Below are positions 16,751-27,562 of a stretch of DNA of 64,000 nucleotides, in pieces (the stretch's first letter is position 1; each line of letters begins with the position of its first letter). The stretch comes from Bradyrhizobium sp. CCGE-LA001 (GTDB taxonomy: Bacteria > Pseudomonadota > Alphaproteobacteria > Rhizobiales > Xanthobacteraceae). Under the pieces are notes generated by a model, which worked only from the letters and a program-made list of their open reading frames with translations, ran no database searches and was not told where the DNA came from. Location of the stretch: positions 372,001 through 436,000 of the forward strand of contig NZ_CP013949.1 in NCBI RefSeq assembly GCF_000296215.2. Reading direction: 5' to 3'. A program made the position numbers and the translations under genes.

Positions 16751-16766
16751 ATACCCTGCCGGGTAT
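16751..16766. promoter_or_regulatory. Inverted repeat in the acnA leader
   Basis: ATACCCTGCCGGGTAT has 6-bp perfect arms and a 4-base loop, 22 bases before the acnA ATG. It could be an operator or a small hairpin in the 5' leader near the ribosome binding site. No regulator is assigned. Confidence 0.35.
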
Positions 16767-16788
16767 AACTAACAATTGGGATTCCTAT

Positions 16789-19509
<2,721 letters not shown>

Positions 19510-19559
19510 GCGCGGATTTGTGAACGATGGCTCACTGCGAAGTGAGTAGAAGCCTGAAC

Positions 19560-19587
19560 GAAGGCGGCCTATCACAAGGCCGCCTTC
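19560..19587 (+). terminator. Hairpin terminator after acnA
   Basis: GAAGGCGGCC and GGCCGCCTTC form a perfect 10-bp stem with an 8-base loop, 50 bases after the acnA stop. The T-run is weak (GTTT after the stem), so it may act with Rho. Confidence 0.65.
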
Positions 19588-19716
19588 GCGAGTTTGCGGC
19601 ACGTTTCGGATGGGCCCGCCCGGCGGAAAACTTCGCGTTGGACGGATGAACGTGCCGTGCCCGTAAGACTACGGTGACCATCAGGCGATAGGATCTTCCT
19701 CGACGAGTGACGGTGT

Positions 19717-20505
19717 GTGACGTTCGACATGACAGCAATGACGGCTTCTCATCTGGTTTCGCGTTGGTCTGGTGCGCTCTGGTCGGGAGCTCTGGGCATC
19801 TGTGCCATCGTCGCCGTCATCCGCCCCGCCGAGGCTGAACCCCGCGCCGTCGTCGAATTATTTACCTCTCAGGGCTGCTCGTCCTGCCCGCCCGCCGACA
19901 AGATCATCGGCGATCTCTCCAAGGATCCCTCTGTGATCGCGCTGAGCATGCCGATCGACTATTGGGACTATCTCGGCTGGAAGGACACGCTGGCGGATTC
20001 GCGCTTCTCTGCACGGCAGCGTGCCTATTCGCGCATGCGCGGCGACCGTGAGGTCTACACGCCGCAGGTCGTGGTCAACGGCTCCACACATGTCATCGGC
20101 AGCGATCGCACCGGCATCGAGAATGCGATCGGCAAGACCGACAAGGGCGTGGGCGTGATGAGCGTGCCGGTGACGATGTCGCTCTCGGGCAAGCAGATCA
20201 ACGTTTCGGTGGCCGCGAGCAAGGAGCCCGCGGTCTCCCACGGCGAGGTCTGGATCTGCTCGATCGCCAAGTCGGTGCCGATCACCATCACCCGCGGTGA
20301 GAATCGTGGACAGCAGGTCACCTATCACAATGTGGTGCGCAATCTGCTCAAGGTCGGTGACTGGACCGGCCGTCCGGAATCTTGGACGGTGCCCATCGAG
20401 AACCTCACGCGCGACGGCGTCGACGGCGCGGTGGTCTATATCCAGGACGGCAGCCGGGAGAAGCCGGGCCCAATGCTGGGCGCCGCGTACACGTCGCTGC
20501 ACTGA
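19717..20505 (+). CDS. DUF1223 exported thioredoxin-like protein
   Basis: A 262-residue protein with an N-terminal hydrophobic segment (ALGICAIVAVIRPAEA, signal peptide) followed by AVVELFTSQGCSSCPPADKIIGDLS, the typical DUF1223 start: a thioredoxin-like fold with a CSSC redox motif. YTPQVVVNG resembles the cis-proline loop. The role is not established; the form suggests a periplasmic redox protein. The start is uncertain: GTG at 19717, ATG at 19729 or ATG at 19738 all precede the signal peptide. Stands alone on the plus strand. The probable small RNA on the minus strand downstream runs toward it. Confidence 0.86.
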   Translation: MTFDMTAMTASHLVSRWSGALWSGALGICAIVAVIRPAEAEPRAVVELFTSQGCSSCPPADKIIGDLSKDPSVIALSMPIDYWDYLGWKDTLADSRFSARQRAYSRMRGDREVYTPQVVVNGSTHVIGSDRTGIENAIGKTDKGVGVMSVPVTMSLSGKQINVSVAASKEPAVSHGEVWICSIAKSVPITITRGENRGQQVTYHNVVRNLLKVGDWTGRPESWTVPIENLTRDGVDGAVVYIQDGSREKPGPMLGAAYTSLH

Positions 20506-20536
20506 TTTTCAGAATTTCTCGTAGACTCCGCTCTCG

Positions 20537-20625
20537 ACCCTCATGGTGAGCGCGCCCTTGCGCGCGTCTCGAACCATGGAAGGCCCCCGCTGCTGTAGCT
20601 CGGCCTTGATCCTTCGAGACGCCAC
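20537..20625. repeat. Palindromic repeat downstream of the DUF1223 gene
   Basis: CCCTCATGGTGAGCGCGCCC, GCGCGTCTCGAACCATGGAAGGCC and then CCTTCGAGACGCC share the sequence words of the repeats at 10869-11012 and 12711-12811 in shuffled form; it looks like an eroded copy. Confidence 0.6.
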
Positions 20626-20681
20626 GCAAATGCGCGGCCCTCAGACGGACGGCGCATCGGCAGAAACATCCCGACACAAAC

Positions 20682-20707
20682 AAAAAAGGACCAACTTGCG
20701 TTGGCCC
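20682..20707 (-). terminator. Intrinsic terminator of the candidate small RNA
   Basis: On the minus strand GGGCCAA and TTGGTCC form a 7-bp stem (one G-U pair) around the loop CGCAAG, followed by six T residues. On the plus strand the T-run is missing. Confidence 0.72.
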
Positions 20708-20800
20708 TCCTTGCCGTGCGTACAGACCCGATCCTGTTCGACCCCGGGGGGCTGGGGGCTGAGGAATCCGGAACCGAAAGGACCGGGTCAACGCACGTGA
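20682..20800 (-). ncRNA. Candidate structured small RNA
   Basis: On the minus strand, 20796-20791 (GTGCGT) pairs with 20721-20716 and 20789-20779 (GACCCGGTCCT) pairs with 20735-20725 (AGGATCGGGTC): 17 base pairs enclosing an apical region of about 40 bases, followed by an intrinsic terminator at 20707-20682. Both stems contain a pair that is G-U on the minus strand but A-C mismatched on the plus strand, which fixes the direction. There is no open reading frame of interest within it and no gene downstream on that strand, so it is a free-standing RNA of about 115-120 nt. I do not recognise the family; the 5' end and promoter are not defined. Confidence 0.6.
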
Positions 20801-21061
20801 GTCTTTTCGCAACGCAGGGCGGCGGGCGCTTGGCGGAAAAGCGGCGACACTATGATTCCTGCTAACGATCCCGTGACGGTCGTCGCGACAGAGTTCCACT
20901 CCTGCGTGTGCCCGGATTTGCAGCCGATTCGATAGGTTGAACGAGGAGCCCCTTGCGGCCGGGAACGGTTGGCGCGATCATGCAATTGTCATGATCCCCT
21001 CGGGGTCCGGGACGGTTTCGGGGGACGCGGGTCATTGTGGTGAGATGAGGAGGCGCTTCCC
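20801..21061. other. Intergenic leader of the DUF2794 gene with a perfect inverted repeat
   Basis: No gene is supported here. It holds GATCATG-CAATTGT-CATGATC at 20976-20996, 7-bp perfect arms with a spacer that itself contains CAATTG, followed by the short hairpin CCCCTCGGGG. The palindrome is about 65 bases before the DUF2794 ATG, where an operator would be expected. The DUF2794 ribosome binding site GAGGAGG is at about 21046-21052. The promoter of the minus-strand small RNA must also lie within this stretch. Confidence 0.45.
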
Positions 21062-21433
21062 ATGAGTCTGATGTCGGAGGATGCCGATCCGAGCGAGCAG
21101 CGCGCGGCGGCGCGCCCCGCCGCTACGACTGCGCAGCCCAACCGGGTGACGTTCAACCGGCTGGAGCTGCATCGTATTCTCAATCTCTACGGCCGCATGG
21201 TCGCCGACGGCGAGTGGCGCGACTACGCCATCGACTTCCTGAAGGACCGCGCCGTGTTCTCGGTCTATCGCCGCGCCTCCGAGGTGCCGATCTATCGCAT
21301 CGAGAAGGACCCGCGGCTCGCGCGCAAGCAGGGCATATACAGCGTGATCTCGGCGACGGGTCTGATCCTGCGCCGCGGTCATGAGCTCGAGCGCGTGCTG
21401 CTGGTGATCGACCGGAAGCTGGCGGTGGTCTGA
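21062..21433 (+). CDS. DUF2794 domain-containing protein
   Basis: A 123-residue cytosolic protein of a family confined to alphaproteobacteria. After a short alanine-rich N-terminus comes the conserved core FNRLELHRILNLYGRMVADG, then WRDYAIDFLKDRAVFSVYRRASE and a basic C-terminus RRGHELERVLLVIDRKLAVV. There is no membrane segment and no known catalytic motif; function is unknown. The strong GAGGAGG upstream supports the ATG at 21062. A perfect inverted repeat about 65 bases upstream is a candidate operator. Followed by a palindromic repeat rather than a plain terminator. Confidence 0.88.
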   Translation: MSLMSEDADPSEQRAAARPAATTAQPNRVTFNRLELHRILNLYGRMVADGEWRDYAIDFLKDRAVFSVYRRASEVPIYRIEKDPRLARKQGIYSVISATGLILRRGHELERVLLVIDRKLAVV

Positions 21434-21440
21434 CGACCGT

Positions 21441-21525
21441 CTTGTAGCCCGGATGAGCGAGCGACATCCGGGAATCGTCTAGCACCGTTCCCGGGTATCG
21501 CTTCGCTCACCCGGGCTACGAGAAT
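21441..21525. repeat. Palindromic repeat (TAGCCCGGATGAGCGA family)
   Basis: TTGTAGCCCGGATGAGCGAG on the left and CTTCGCTCACCCGGGCTACGAG on the right are inverted copies of about 18 bases, with ATCCGGGAA and TTCCCGGGTAT inside. The same family is at 45932-46023. It lies between convergent genes. Confidence 0.75.
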
Positions 21526-21534
21526 TACAGCGCC

Positions 21535-22065
21535 CTACTTCCCCGGCACCGTGGCCGCGCCCTCGCCGAGTTCGCGCTGCATCATCACCGTGTCGAGCCA
21601 GCGGCCGAATTTCAGGCCGACATTGGGATGCGTGCCGATCATCCTGAAGCCGCCCTTGGTGTGAAGGCCAATCGAGCCGGCATTGGCGGAATCACCGATC
21701 ACCGCGATCATCTGGCGGAAGCCGCGCGCCTCGCATTCGACGATCAGCCGCTCCAAGAGCAGCGAGCCAACACCGCGGCGGTGGAAGGAGGGATCGAGAT
21801 AGATCGAGTTCTCCACCGTGAAGCGATAGGCCGGCCGCGGCCGGTAGGCGCCGGCATAGGCATAACCGGCGACGCGGCCGTCGAGCATGGCGACGAAGTA
21901 GGGATAACCGCCGTCGATCAGCGCGCGATAGCGGCGTGTCATCTCGGCAAGATCGGGCGGCTCCAGCTCGAAGGTCGCGGTGCCCTCGCGGACGGCCTGC
22001 TGGTAGATGGCGGTGATGGCGGGAAGGTCGGCCTCGGTCGTGGGCCTGATTTCAGGTGCGGACAT
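21535..22065 (-). CDS. GNAT-family N-acetyltransferase (phosphinothricin acetyltransferase-like)
   Basis: Transfers an acetyl group from acetyl-CoA to the amino group of a small molecule. The 176-residue protein resembles the PAT/MnaT branch: IRPTTEADLPAITAIYQQAV at the start, the acceptor-site FELEPPDLAEM and YPYFVAMLDGRVAGYAYAG, and the CoA-binding motif A HRRGVGSLLLERLI. NAGSIGLHTKGGFRMIGTH is the typical C-terminal segment. Relatives act on methionine sulfone, methionine sulfoximine or phosphinothricin, so detoxification of toxic amino-acid analogues is likely; the substrate is inferred only from resemblance. Single gene, minus strand. Confidence 0.87.
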   Translation of the reverse strand: MSAPEIRPTTEADLPAITAIYQQAVREGTATFELEPPDLAEMTRRYRALIDGGYPYFVAMLDGRVAGYAYAGAYRPRPAYRFTVENSIYLDPSFHRRGVGSLLLERLIVECEARGFRQMIAVIGDSANAGSIGLHTKGGFRMIGTHPNVGLKFGRWLDTVMMQRELGEGAATVPGK

Positions 22066-22126
22066 GGCGGGAAGATTAGAGCCTTCCCGGGACTGCCGGA
22101 AGGGGTTCCGCCGCCTCCACCCCCGT

Positions 22127-22258
22127 CATTGCGAGCGCAGCCTCATTCTCCGTGGTCATGCCCCGCGCAGGCGGGGCATCCAGTACGCCGCGGCCTTTCG
22201 ATTTAATTACGGACGTCACGGCGTACGGGATCGCCCGCCTCCGCGGGCGATGACAGCG
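22127..22258. repeat. Palindromic repeat (CATGCCCCGC-GGCGGGGCATCCAGTA family)
   Basis: GTCATGCCCCGCGCAGGCGGGG and ATCCAGTACGCC on the left, and GGCGTACGGGATCGCCCGCC with GCGGGCGATGACAG on the right, form an inverted pair around TTTCGATTTAATTACGGACG. Copies of the same family occur at 37269-37391 and 41755-41858. Confidence 0.75.
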
Positions 22259-22285
22259 CGGGTCTGACTAAATGCCGCCTCAAAC

Positions 22286-22310
22286 AAAAACCCCGGCCTC
22301 TCGGCCGGGG
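22286..22310 (-). terminator. Intrinsic terminator of the Bax-inhibitor-1 gene
   Basis: CCCCGGCC and GGCCGGGG (22291-22310) form an 8-bp GC stem with a 4-base loop; on the minus strand it is followed by TTTTTGTTTG. It lies 27 bases after the stop of the minus-strand gene. Confidence 0.85.
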
Positions 22311-22337
22311 CTAATGTCGTTCACTCTGGTTTCGCGC

Positions 22338-23129
22338 TTACTCGCGCTGGCCGAGGAGCTGCAGCAGCAGCGTGAACAGGTTGATGAAGTTCAGGTACAG
22401 CGACAGCGCACCGGTGATGGCGGCACGCTCCGCAACCTCACCGCCGGCGGAAGCGTAGCCGTAGATGTAGTCGTTCTTCAACCGCTGGGTATCCCAGGCC
22501 GTGAGGCCCGAGAACACCAGCACGCCGACCACCGACACGATGAACTGCAGCAGCGAGCTGGCCAGGAACAGGTTCACAAGGCTGGCGAGGACGATGCCGA
22601 TCAGGCCCATGAACAGGAACGAGCCCATGCCGGTCAGGTCACGCTTGGTGGTGTAGCCGTAGAGGCTGAGTGCACCGAAGGTCGCCGCGGTAATGAAGAA
22701 CACCCGCACGATCGAGGTGTGCGTGAACACCAGGAAGATCGACGACAGCGAGATGCCCATCAGTGCCGCGAACACCCAGAACAGGATCTGGGCGGTCGAG
22801 GGCGCGAGACGGTTGATGCCCGCCGAGATCACGAACACCATCGCCAGCGGCGCCAGCATGAACAGCCACTTGAGGGGGCTCACGAACATCGCGTAGCCAA
22901 ACGGCGTCAGGAACAACTTGCCGACGCGGACGGATTCCGCCGTCGGAACGTCAGTCACGGCCGCCATGTAGACGCCGAGCGCAGCCAAGCCGGTGATGGC
23001 GAGGCCGATGCTCATGTAGTTGTAGATGCGCAGCATATATGCGCGCAGGCCGGCATCGACCGTCGCGGCGTCGACACGCCCGGCGGCCCTGCCGAAAGGA
23101 GAAGCGTAGTTACGGTCTAGGTCCGACAT
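22338..23129 (-). CDS. Bax inhibitor-1/YccA family membrane protein
   Basis: A 263-residue inner-membrane protein with seven hydrophobic segments after a polar N-terminus (MSDLDRNYASPFGRAAG). It contains the BI-1 features: VYNYMS-like entry (LRIYNYMSIGLAITGLAAL), a central SPLKWLFMLAPLAMVF, SSIFLVFTHTSIVRVFFITAATFGALSLYGYTTKRDLTG, and near the end FSGLTAWDTQRLKNDY, with the aspartates of the proposed calcium/proton site. Family members act as pH-sensitive calcium leaks or stress protectors; in bacteria the physiological role is uncertain. Single gene with its own terminator at 22286-22310. Confidence 0.93.
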   Translation of the reverse strand: MSDLDRNYASPFGRAAGRVDAATVDAGLRAYMLRIYNYMSIGLAITGLAALGVYMAAVTDVPTAESVRVGKLFLTPFGYAMFVSPLKWLFMLAPLAMVFVISAGINRLAPSTAQILFWVFAALMGISLSSIFLVFTHTSIVRVFFITAATFGALSLYGYTTKRDLTGMGSFLFMGLIGIVLASLVNLFLASSLLQFIVSVVGVLVFSGLTAWDTQRLKNDYIYGYASAGGEVAERAAITGALSLYLNFINLFTLLLQLLGQRE

Positions 23130-23409
23130 GGTCGAATTCCCGTTGGTTGGCCCGGCCCGGCACGAGGGTCGCCATGCCGCCGGTTCGTCAAATCTATCTC
23201 GGATGCCGATGCCAGCCGACTAAATTTTGGCTCACAATCGGGGCTCCGAACCCACTCGATATGTGGGAAACTAACACATTCGCTGCAACCTTCCACGCGC
23301 GGCTGAATGTCGCCCTCGGCGGCAATCCTGACGGGAAGCTGACGGGCAGTCGTGGTTAATCGGAAGAATCGTGCGATTCCGTGCCGGCGCGCCCACCCGC
23401 TACATTTTG

Positions 23410-25980
23410 TCACAAATTCCGCAACACCGTCGCGGGCTTTTTGTTCAATGCCAGCAGCGTGCCGGCGAGCCCGAGCCCGACGGTGACGACGAGCGCGGCC
23501 GCGACCACACCGGCCGCGCTGCCGGCCTGCCAGACGAAGCTCAGCGTCATCAGCCGCGTCACGATCATCCAGGCCGCCACGCTGCCGGCGATCACGCCGA
23601 ACAATGCGGTGGCGAGTCCGATCAGGAGGTATTCGAGCGCATAGGCGCCGAGCAGCCGCAGCCGCGTCGCGCCCAGCGTCTTCAGGATCACGGCGTCATA
23701 GACCCGGTGGCGGTGGCCGGCGGCGAGCGCCCCGCCCAGCACCAGGATCGCCGAGATCAGGGTCACGGCGCTGGCGCCGCGGATCGCGAGCGCCAGATTG
23801 GTCACGACGGAGCCGACCGTCTCCATCACCTCGCGTACGCGCACGCTGGTCACCATGGGATAGGCGTCGGCGACCTGCTTGATGATGTTGCCGTCGCCTG
23901 CGGCTTGGCCGCCGGCTTCGGTCAGCGTCGCGATATGGGTATGCGGCGCGCCCTTGAACGCGTTCGGCGAGAAGACCAGCACGAAATTGATGCCGAGCCC
24001 CTGCCAGTCGATGGTGCGCAGATTGCCGATTCTAGCCGGAATGTCGCGGCCGAGCACGTTGACCACGATCTCGTCGCCGAGCTTGAGGCCGAGGCCGTCG
24101 GCGATCTTCTTCTCCATCGAGACCAGCGGCGGGCCCGAATAGTCCGCGCTCCACCATTCGCCCTCGACCACCTTGGAGCCTTTCGGCAGCTCGCTGGTGT
24201 AGGTCAGCCCGCGGTCGCTTTGCAGCACCCATTCGGAATCGGTGGAGGGCTTGAGCTCCTCGGCGCGCAACCCCCGCGCGCCGACGATGCGGCCGCGCAG
24301 CATCGGCACGTCCTCGATCTTGGCGCCGGGGGCGATCTGGCGCAGATAGCCGTCGAACTGCTCGGCCTGCGTGCTCGGAATGTCGATGAAGAAGAACGAT
24401 GGCGCCTGATCGGGGAGGGCTGCCAGGAATTGGCGGCGCAGATTGCCGTCGATCTGGGTGATGGTGACGAGCACGGCCAGCCCAAGCCCGAGCGACAGCA
24501 CGACCGACGGCGTCAGCGCGCCGGGCCGGTGGATGTTGGCGATCGCCAGCCGCAGCATCGGCAGCTGCGTGCGCGGCAGCCGCCGCGCGATCGCCATCAG
24601 CAGCGCGGCAATGCCGCGGAGCAGGGCGAACACGACGACCGAGGAGGCCACGAACACCGCGGCGATGCGCTTGTCGAACGAGAGTCCGACCACGACCGCG
24701 ATGAGAAGGACGATCACGACGGCCATGAAGACGAGATAGCCCGCGCGCGGCCGGTGCCATTCGGAGCTGACGGTGTCGCGGAACAGCGCGGCCACCGGCA
24801 CGTCATGGGCGCGGCCGAGCGGCCACAGGCCGAAGGCGAGCGCGGTGAGCAGGCCGTAGACGAAGGACAGCGCGAGCTCCTCGGCATGCACGGCCGGCAC
24901 CACCGGCAGCGGCAAAAGCTTGCCGAACAGGCCGACGATGGCGAAAGGCATGGCGGCACCGAGCGCAAGGCCGATCGCCGAGCCGATGGCGGCGAGCAGG
25001 AGGACCTGCGCGAGATAGATGCCGAACACGTCGCGGCCGGTGGCGCCGACGGCCTTGAACGCCGCGATCACCTCGAGCTTGCGGTCGATATGGCTCTTCA
25101 CGGCATTGGCGACACCGACGCCGCCGACCAGCAGCGCGGCCAAGCCGACCAGCGTCAGGAACTGGGTGAAGCGGTTGATGTTGCGCTCGAGCTGCGGCGA
25201 GGCGTTGGAGCGGCTGCGGACCTCCCAGCCGGCGTGCGGCGCGGCATTGCGCGCGTCCGCGATGAAGCTCTCGGTGGCGCGCTCGCTGTTGGCGCCGTCA
25301 GGCAGCTTCACCCGGTAGACCCAACGCACCAGGCTGCCGGGCTGGATCAGGTCGGTGGCGCGCAGGCCCGCCTCGCTGATCAGGAAGCGCGGTCCGAAGC
25401 CGATGCCGCCGGCGAGCTTGTCCGGTTCGGCTTCGACCGTCGAGCGGATCTGGAAGGTCGCCGAGCCGATGCTGACGCGGTCGCCGACCTTCAGCGATAG
25501 CCGCGTCAGCAGCGTCGGATCGGCGGCGGCACCGAAGGCGCCGTCGCGCTCGGCGAGCAGGTCGGACATCGCCAGCTGCGGCGCAAGCTTCAGCTGGCCG
25601 AGCATCGGATAGGTGTCGTCGACCGCCTTCATTTCGACCAGCGCCAGCTTGCCCTCGGCCGAGCGCGCCATGCCGCGCAAGGTGGCGGCGGTCGACACGG
25701 TGCCGCGCGAGCGCAGGAAGGCGACTTCGTCGGGCTTGGCCTCGCGCTGGAACAGCACGAAGGAGACGTCGCCGCCGAGCAGGGTGCGGCCTTCGCGCGC
25801 GAGGCCGTCGGAGAGGCTCGCCGACACCGAGCCGACGCCGGCGATCGCCATCACGCCGAGCGCGATGCAGGCGATGAAGACGTAGAAGCCGCGCAGGCCG
25901 CCGCGCAATTCGCGCAGCGCGTAGCGCAGCGACAGTGCAACGCCGTTAGGCTTCGCGAAGGGTTCGGCAGCAGTGCTCAT
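23410..25980 (-). CDS. YbbP-type ABC transporter permease (FtsX-like, MacB core domains)
   Basis: Membrane subunit of an exporter of the YbbA-YbbP class. The 856-residue protein (start 25980, MSTAAEPFAKPN) has about ten membrane helices: one at the N-terminus (GFYVFIACIALGVMAIAGVG), a large periplasmic domain (roughly residues 55-250), a first FtsX domain (FLTLVGLAALLVGGVGVANAV onward), a second periplasmic domain, and a C-terminal FtsX domain (IRGASAVTLISAILVLGGAL, AYALEYLLIGLATALFG). The start codon overlaps the ATPase stop by 4 bases (ATGA). Substrates are unproven; the link to a TesA-like lipase suggests lipid-type cargo. A further start at 26037 would add 19 residues inside the ATPase gene. 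Confidence 0.9.
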   Translation of the reverse strand: MSTAAEPFAKPNGVALSLRYALRELRGGLRGFYVFIACIALGVMAIAGVGSVSASLSDGLAREGRTLLGGDVSFVLFQREAKPDEVAFLRSRGTVSTAATLRGMARSAEGKLALVEMKAVDDTYPMLGQLKLAPQLAMSDLLAERDGAFGAAADPTLLTRLSLKVGDRVSIGSATFQIRSTVEAEPDKLAGGIGFGPRFLISEAGLRATDLIQPGSLVRWVYRVKLPDGANSERATESFIADARNAAPHAGWEVRSRSNASPQLERNINRFTQFLTLVGLAALLVGGVGVANAVKSHIDRKLEVIAAFKAVGATGRDVFGIYLAQVLLLAAIGSAIGLALGAAMPFAIVGLFGKLLPLPVVPAVHAEELALSFVYGLLTALAFGLWPLGRAHDVPVAALFRDTVSSEWHRPRAGYLVFMAVVIVLLIAVVVGLSFDKRIAAVFVASSVVVFALLRGIAALLMAIARRLPRTQLPMLRLAIANIHRPGALTPSVVLSLGLGLAVLVTITQIDGNLRRQFLAALPDQAPSFFFIDIPSTQAEQFDGYLRQIAPGAKIEDVPMLRGRIVGARGLRAEELKPSTDSEWVLQSDRGLTYTSELPKGSKVVEGEWWSADYSGPPLVSMEKKIADGLGLKLGDEIVVNVLGRDIPARIGNLRTIDWQGLGINFVLVFSPNAFKGAPHTHIATLTEAGGQAAGDGNIIKQVADAYPMVTSVRVREVMETVGSVVTNLALAIRGASAVTLISAILVLGGALAAGHRHRVYDAVILKTLGATRLRLLGAYALEYLLIGLATALFGVIAGSVAAWMIVTRLMTLSFVWQAGSAAGVVAAALVVTVGLGLAGTLLALNKKPATVLRNL

Positions 25981-26699
25981 GCGGGCGCGGACTGTGTGTC
26001 GATGCGCCCGGAGCGCAGGCGAATGACGCGGTCGCAACGATGCGCCAGCGAGGAATCGTGCGTCACCAGTACCAGGGTCATGCCGCGCTCGGCATGCTTG
26101 CTGAACAGGAGATCGACGATCTGCTTTCCCGTGGCCTCGTCCAGATTGCCAGTCGGCTCGTCGGCGACGAGGATGGCGGGGTCGGGCGCCAGCGCGCGCG
26201 CGAGCGCGACGCGCTGCTGCTCGCCGCCGGAGAGCTGCGTCGGGTAGTGATGCAGGCGATCGCCGAGCCCGACCGACTGCAGCTCCTGCGCCGCGCGCTT
26301 TGCGGCATCCGGATTGCCGGCGAGCTCGAGCGGCACGGCGACGTTCTCCAGCGCCGTCATGGTCGGAATCAGATGGAAGGACTGGAAGACGATGCCGACC
26401 TGGCGGCCGCGGAAGCGGGCCAGCGCGTCCTCGTCGAGGGCATTGAAAGGCGTGCCCGAGACCACCACCTCTCCGCTATCAGGACGCTCCAACCCCGCCA
26501 TCACCATCAGCAGCGTGGATTTGCCCGAGCCTGACGGGCCGATCAGGCCGATCGTCTCGCTCCGGCCGACGCGCAGGCTGATATCCTTGAGGATGTGAAC
26601 GCGTGCCGCGCCCGTGCCCAATGAGAGATTGACGTTGGAGATGGCGATGGTGTCCGCAGTGCCTGCGGTGAGCGAAGAGGTTTCGATGCGAGTGTCCAT
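25977..26699 (-). CDS. YbbA-type ABC transporter ATP-binding protein
   Basis: ATPase that drives the YbbP-like permease encoded just downstream with a 4-base overlap. The 240-residue product has Walker A GPSGSGKSTLL, Q-loop VFQSFHLIPTMTALEN, signature LSGGEQQRVALARAL, Walker B ILVADEPTGNLD and the switch histidine in LVTHDSSLA. This is the LolD/MacB/YbbA branch typical of mechanotransmission exporters, which extract or move lipids and lipoproteins rather than import solutes. I chose the ATG at 26699; a TTG at 26717 is also in frame. Divergent from the esterase gene, an order also seen in E. coli (ybbAP-tesA). Confidence 0.92.
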   Translation of the reverse strand: MDTRIETSSLTAGTADTIAISNVNLSLGTGAARVHILKDISLRVGRSETIGLIGPSGSGKSTLLMVMAGLERPDSGEVVVSGTPFNALDEDALARFRGRQVGIVFQSFHLIPTMTALENVAVPLELAGNPDAAKRAAQELQSVGLGDRLHHYPTQLSGGEQQRVALARALAPDPAILVADEPTGNLDEATGKQIVDLLFSKHAERGMTLVLVTHDSSLAHRCDRVIRLRSGRIDTQSAPA

Positions 26700-26754
26700 G
26701 GTCCGGTCATATGGCAACTCCGCTGGCGCGGTCGAGAGGCGTTACGGATTGTTC

Positions 26755-27390
26755 ATGCACATAGCCGTGTTGATGCTCGCTTTGATGACGATGGCGCACC
26801 CCGCCTGGGCGGAAGCGTCAAAGCCGGTCAAGCTCGTCGTTCTCGGCGACTCCTTAAGCGCCGGCCTCGGCCTGCCGGCCCGCGAGGCATTCCCTCAAAG
26901 GCTTCAAAAAGCGTTGCAGGCCAAAGGCATAGCGGTCGACATGATCAATGCCGGGGTGTCCGGCGACACCACCTCAGGCGGCCGCGACCGGCTCGACTGG
27001 TCGGTGCCGGAGGGAACCGAGGGCGTCATCGTCGAACTCGGTGCCAATGACGCGCTGCGCGGCCTCGATCCCGATGTGACGCGCGCCGCGCTCACCGAGA
27101 TCATCCAGCGGCTCAAGGCGCGCAAGATCGCGGTGATGCTGTGCGGCATGCTGGCGCCGCCGAATTACGGCCCCGAATACGCGGCGCGCTTCAATTCGAT
27201 TTATCCGGATCTGGCGAAGACATTCGACGTGCCGCTCTATCCGTTCTTCCTCGAGGGCGTCGCGGCCGATGCCAAGCTCAACCAGCCCGACGGCATCCAT
27301 CCGACCGCGGCCGGTGTCGACATCATCGTCGGCAACATCATGCCCACGGTGGAGGCATTTCTTGGCACGATCGCTGGGCAACGGCGTTGA
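26755..27390 (+). CDS. Arylesterase / thioesterase I-like SGNH hydrolase (TesA)
   Basis: Periplasmic serine hydrolase of the SGNH family. From the ATG at 26755 the protein has 211 residues, with signal peptide HIAVLMLALMTMAHPAWA and mature enzyme carrying the four SGNH blocks: LVVLGDSLSAGLG (catalytic Ser in GDSLS), NAGVSGDTTSGG (Gly), VELGANDALRG (Asn) and QPDGIHPTAAG (Asp and His). Relatives hydrolyse acyl-CoA, aryl esters and lysophospholipids. The start at 26698 (MVRSYGN) is possible and would overlap the start of the ABC ATPase gene on the other strand. Divergent pairing with a YbbAP exporter is conserved and suggests joint work in lipid turnover. Confidence 0.88.
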   Translation: MHIAVLMLALMTMAHPAWAEASKPVKLVVLGDSLSAGLGLPAREAFPQRLQKALQAKGIAVDMINAGVSGDTTSGGRDRLDWSVPEGTEGVIVELGANDALRGLDPDVTRAALTEIIQRLKARKIAVMLCGMLAPPNYGPEYAARFNSIYPDLAKTFDVPLYPFFLEGVAADAKLNQPDGIHPTAAGVDIIVGNIMPTVEAFLGTIAGQRR

Positions 27391-27562
27391 AACGCAGGCA
27401 GCGTTCACCGGTATTCCCAGGGATTTACCGGAGTGGGGGCGCCTAAGCTTCGCAGAGTCACACAACTGCGATAGGAATCAGGGTACCGGTGATTCGTCGC
27501 CGGCTCTAATTTGGATATGATCCTGCTCAGGGGTCGTAGCCAAGCATCGGGAGTGCGAAACG

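Noticed and set aside
20405..20899. 164-codon frame on the minus strand covering the small RNA region
   Set aside because: Arg-rich low-complexity translation crossing the intrinsic terminator; the region fits a structured RNA better.
23371..25500. Open frame of 709 codons opposite the YbbP-like permease
   Set aside because: Arg/Gln/His-rich shadow with no domain pattern.
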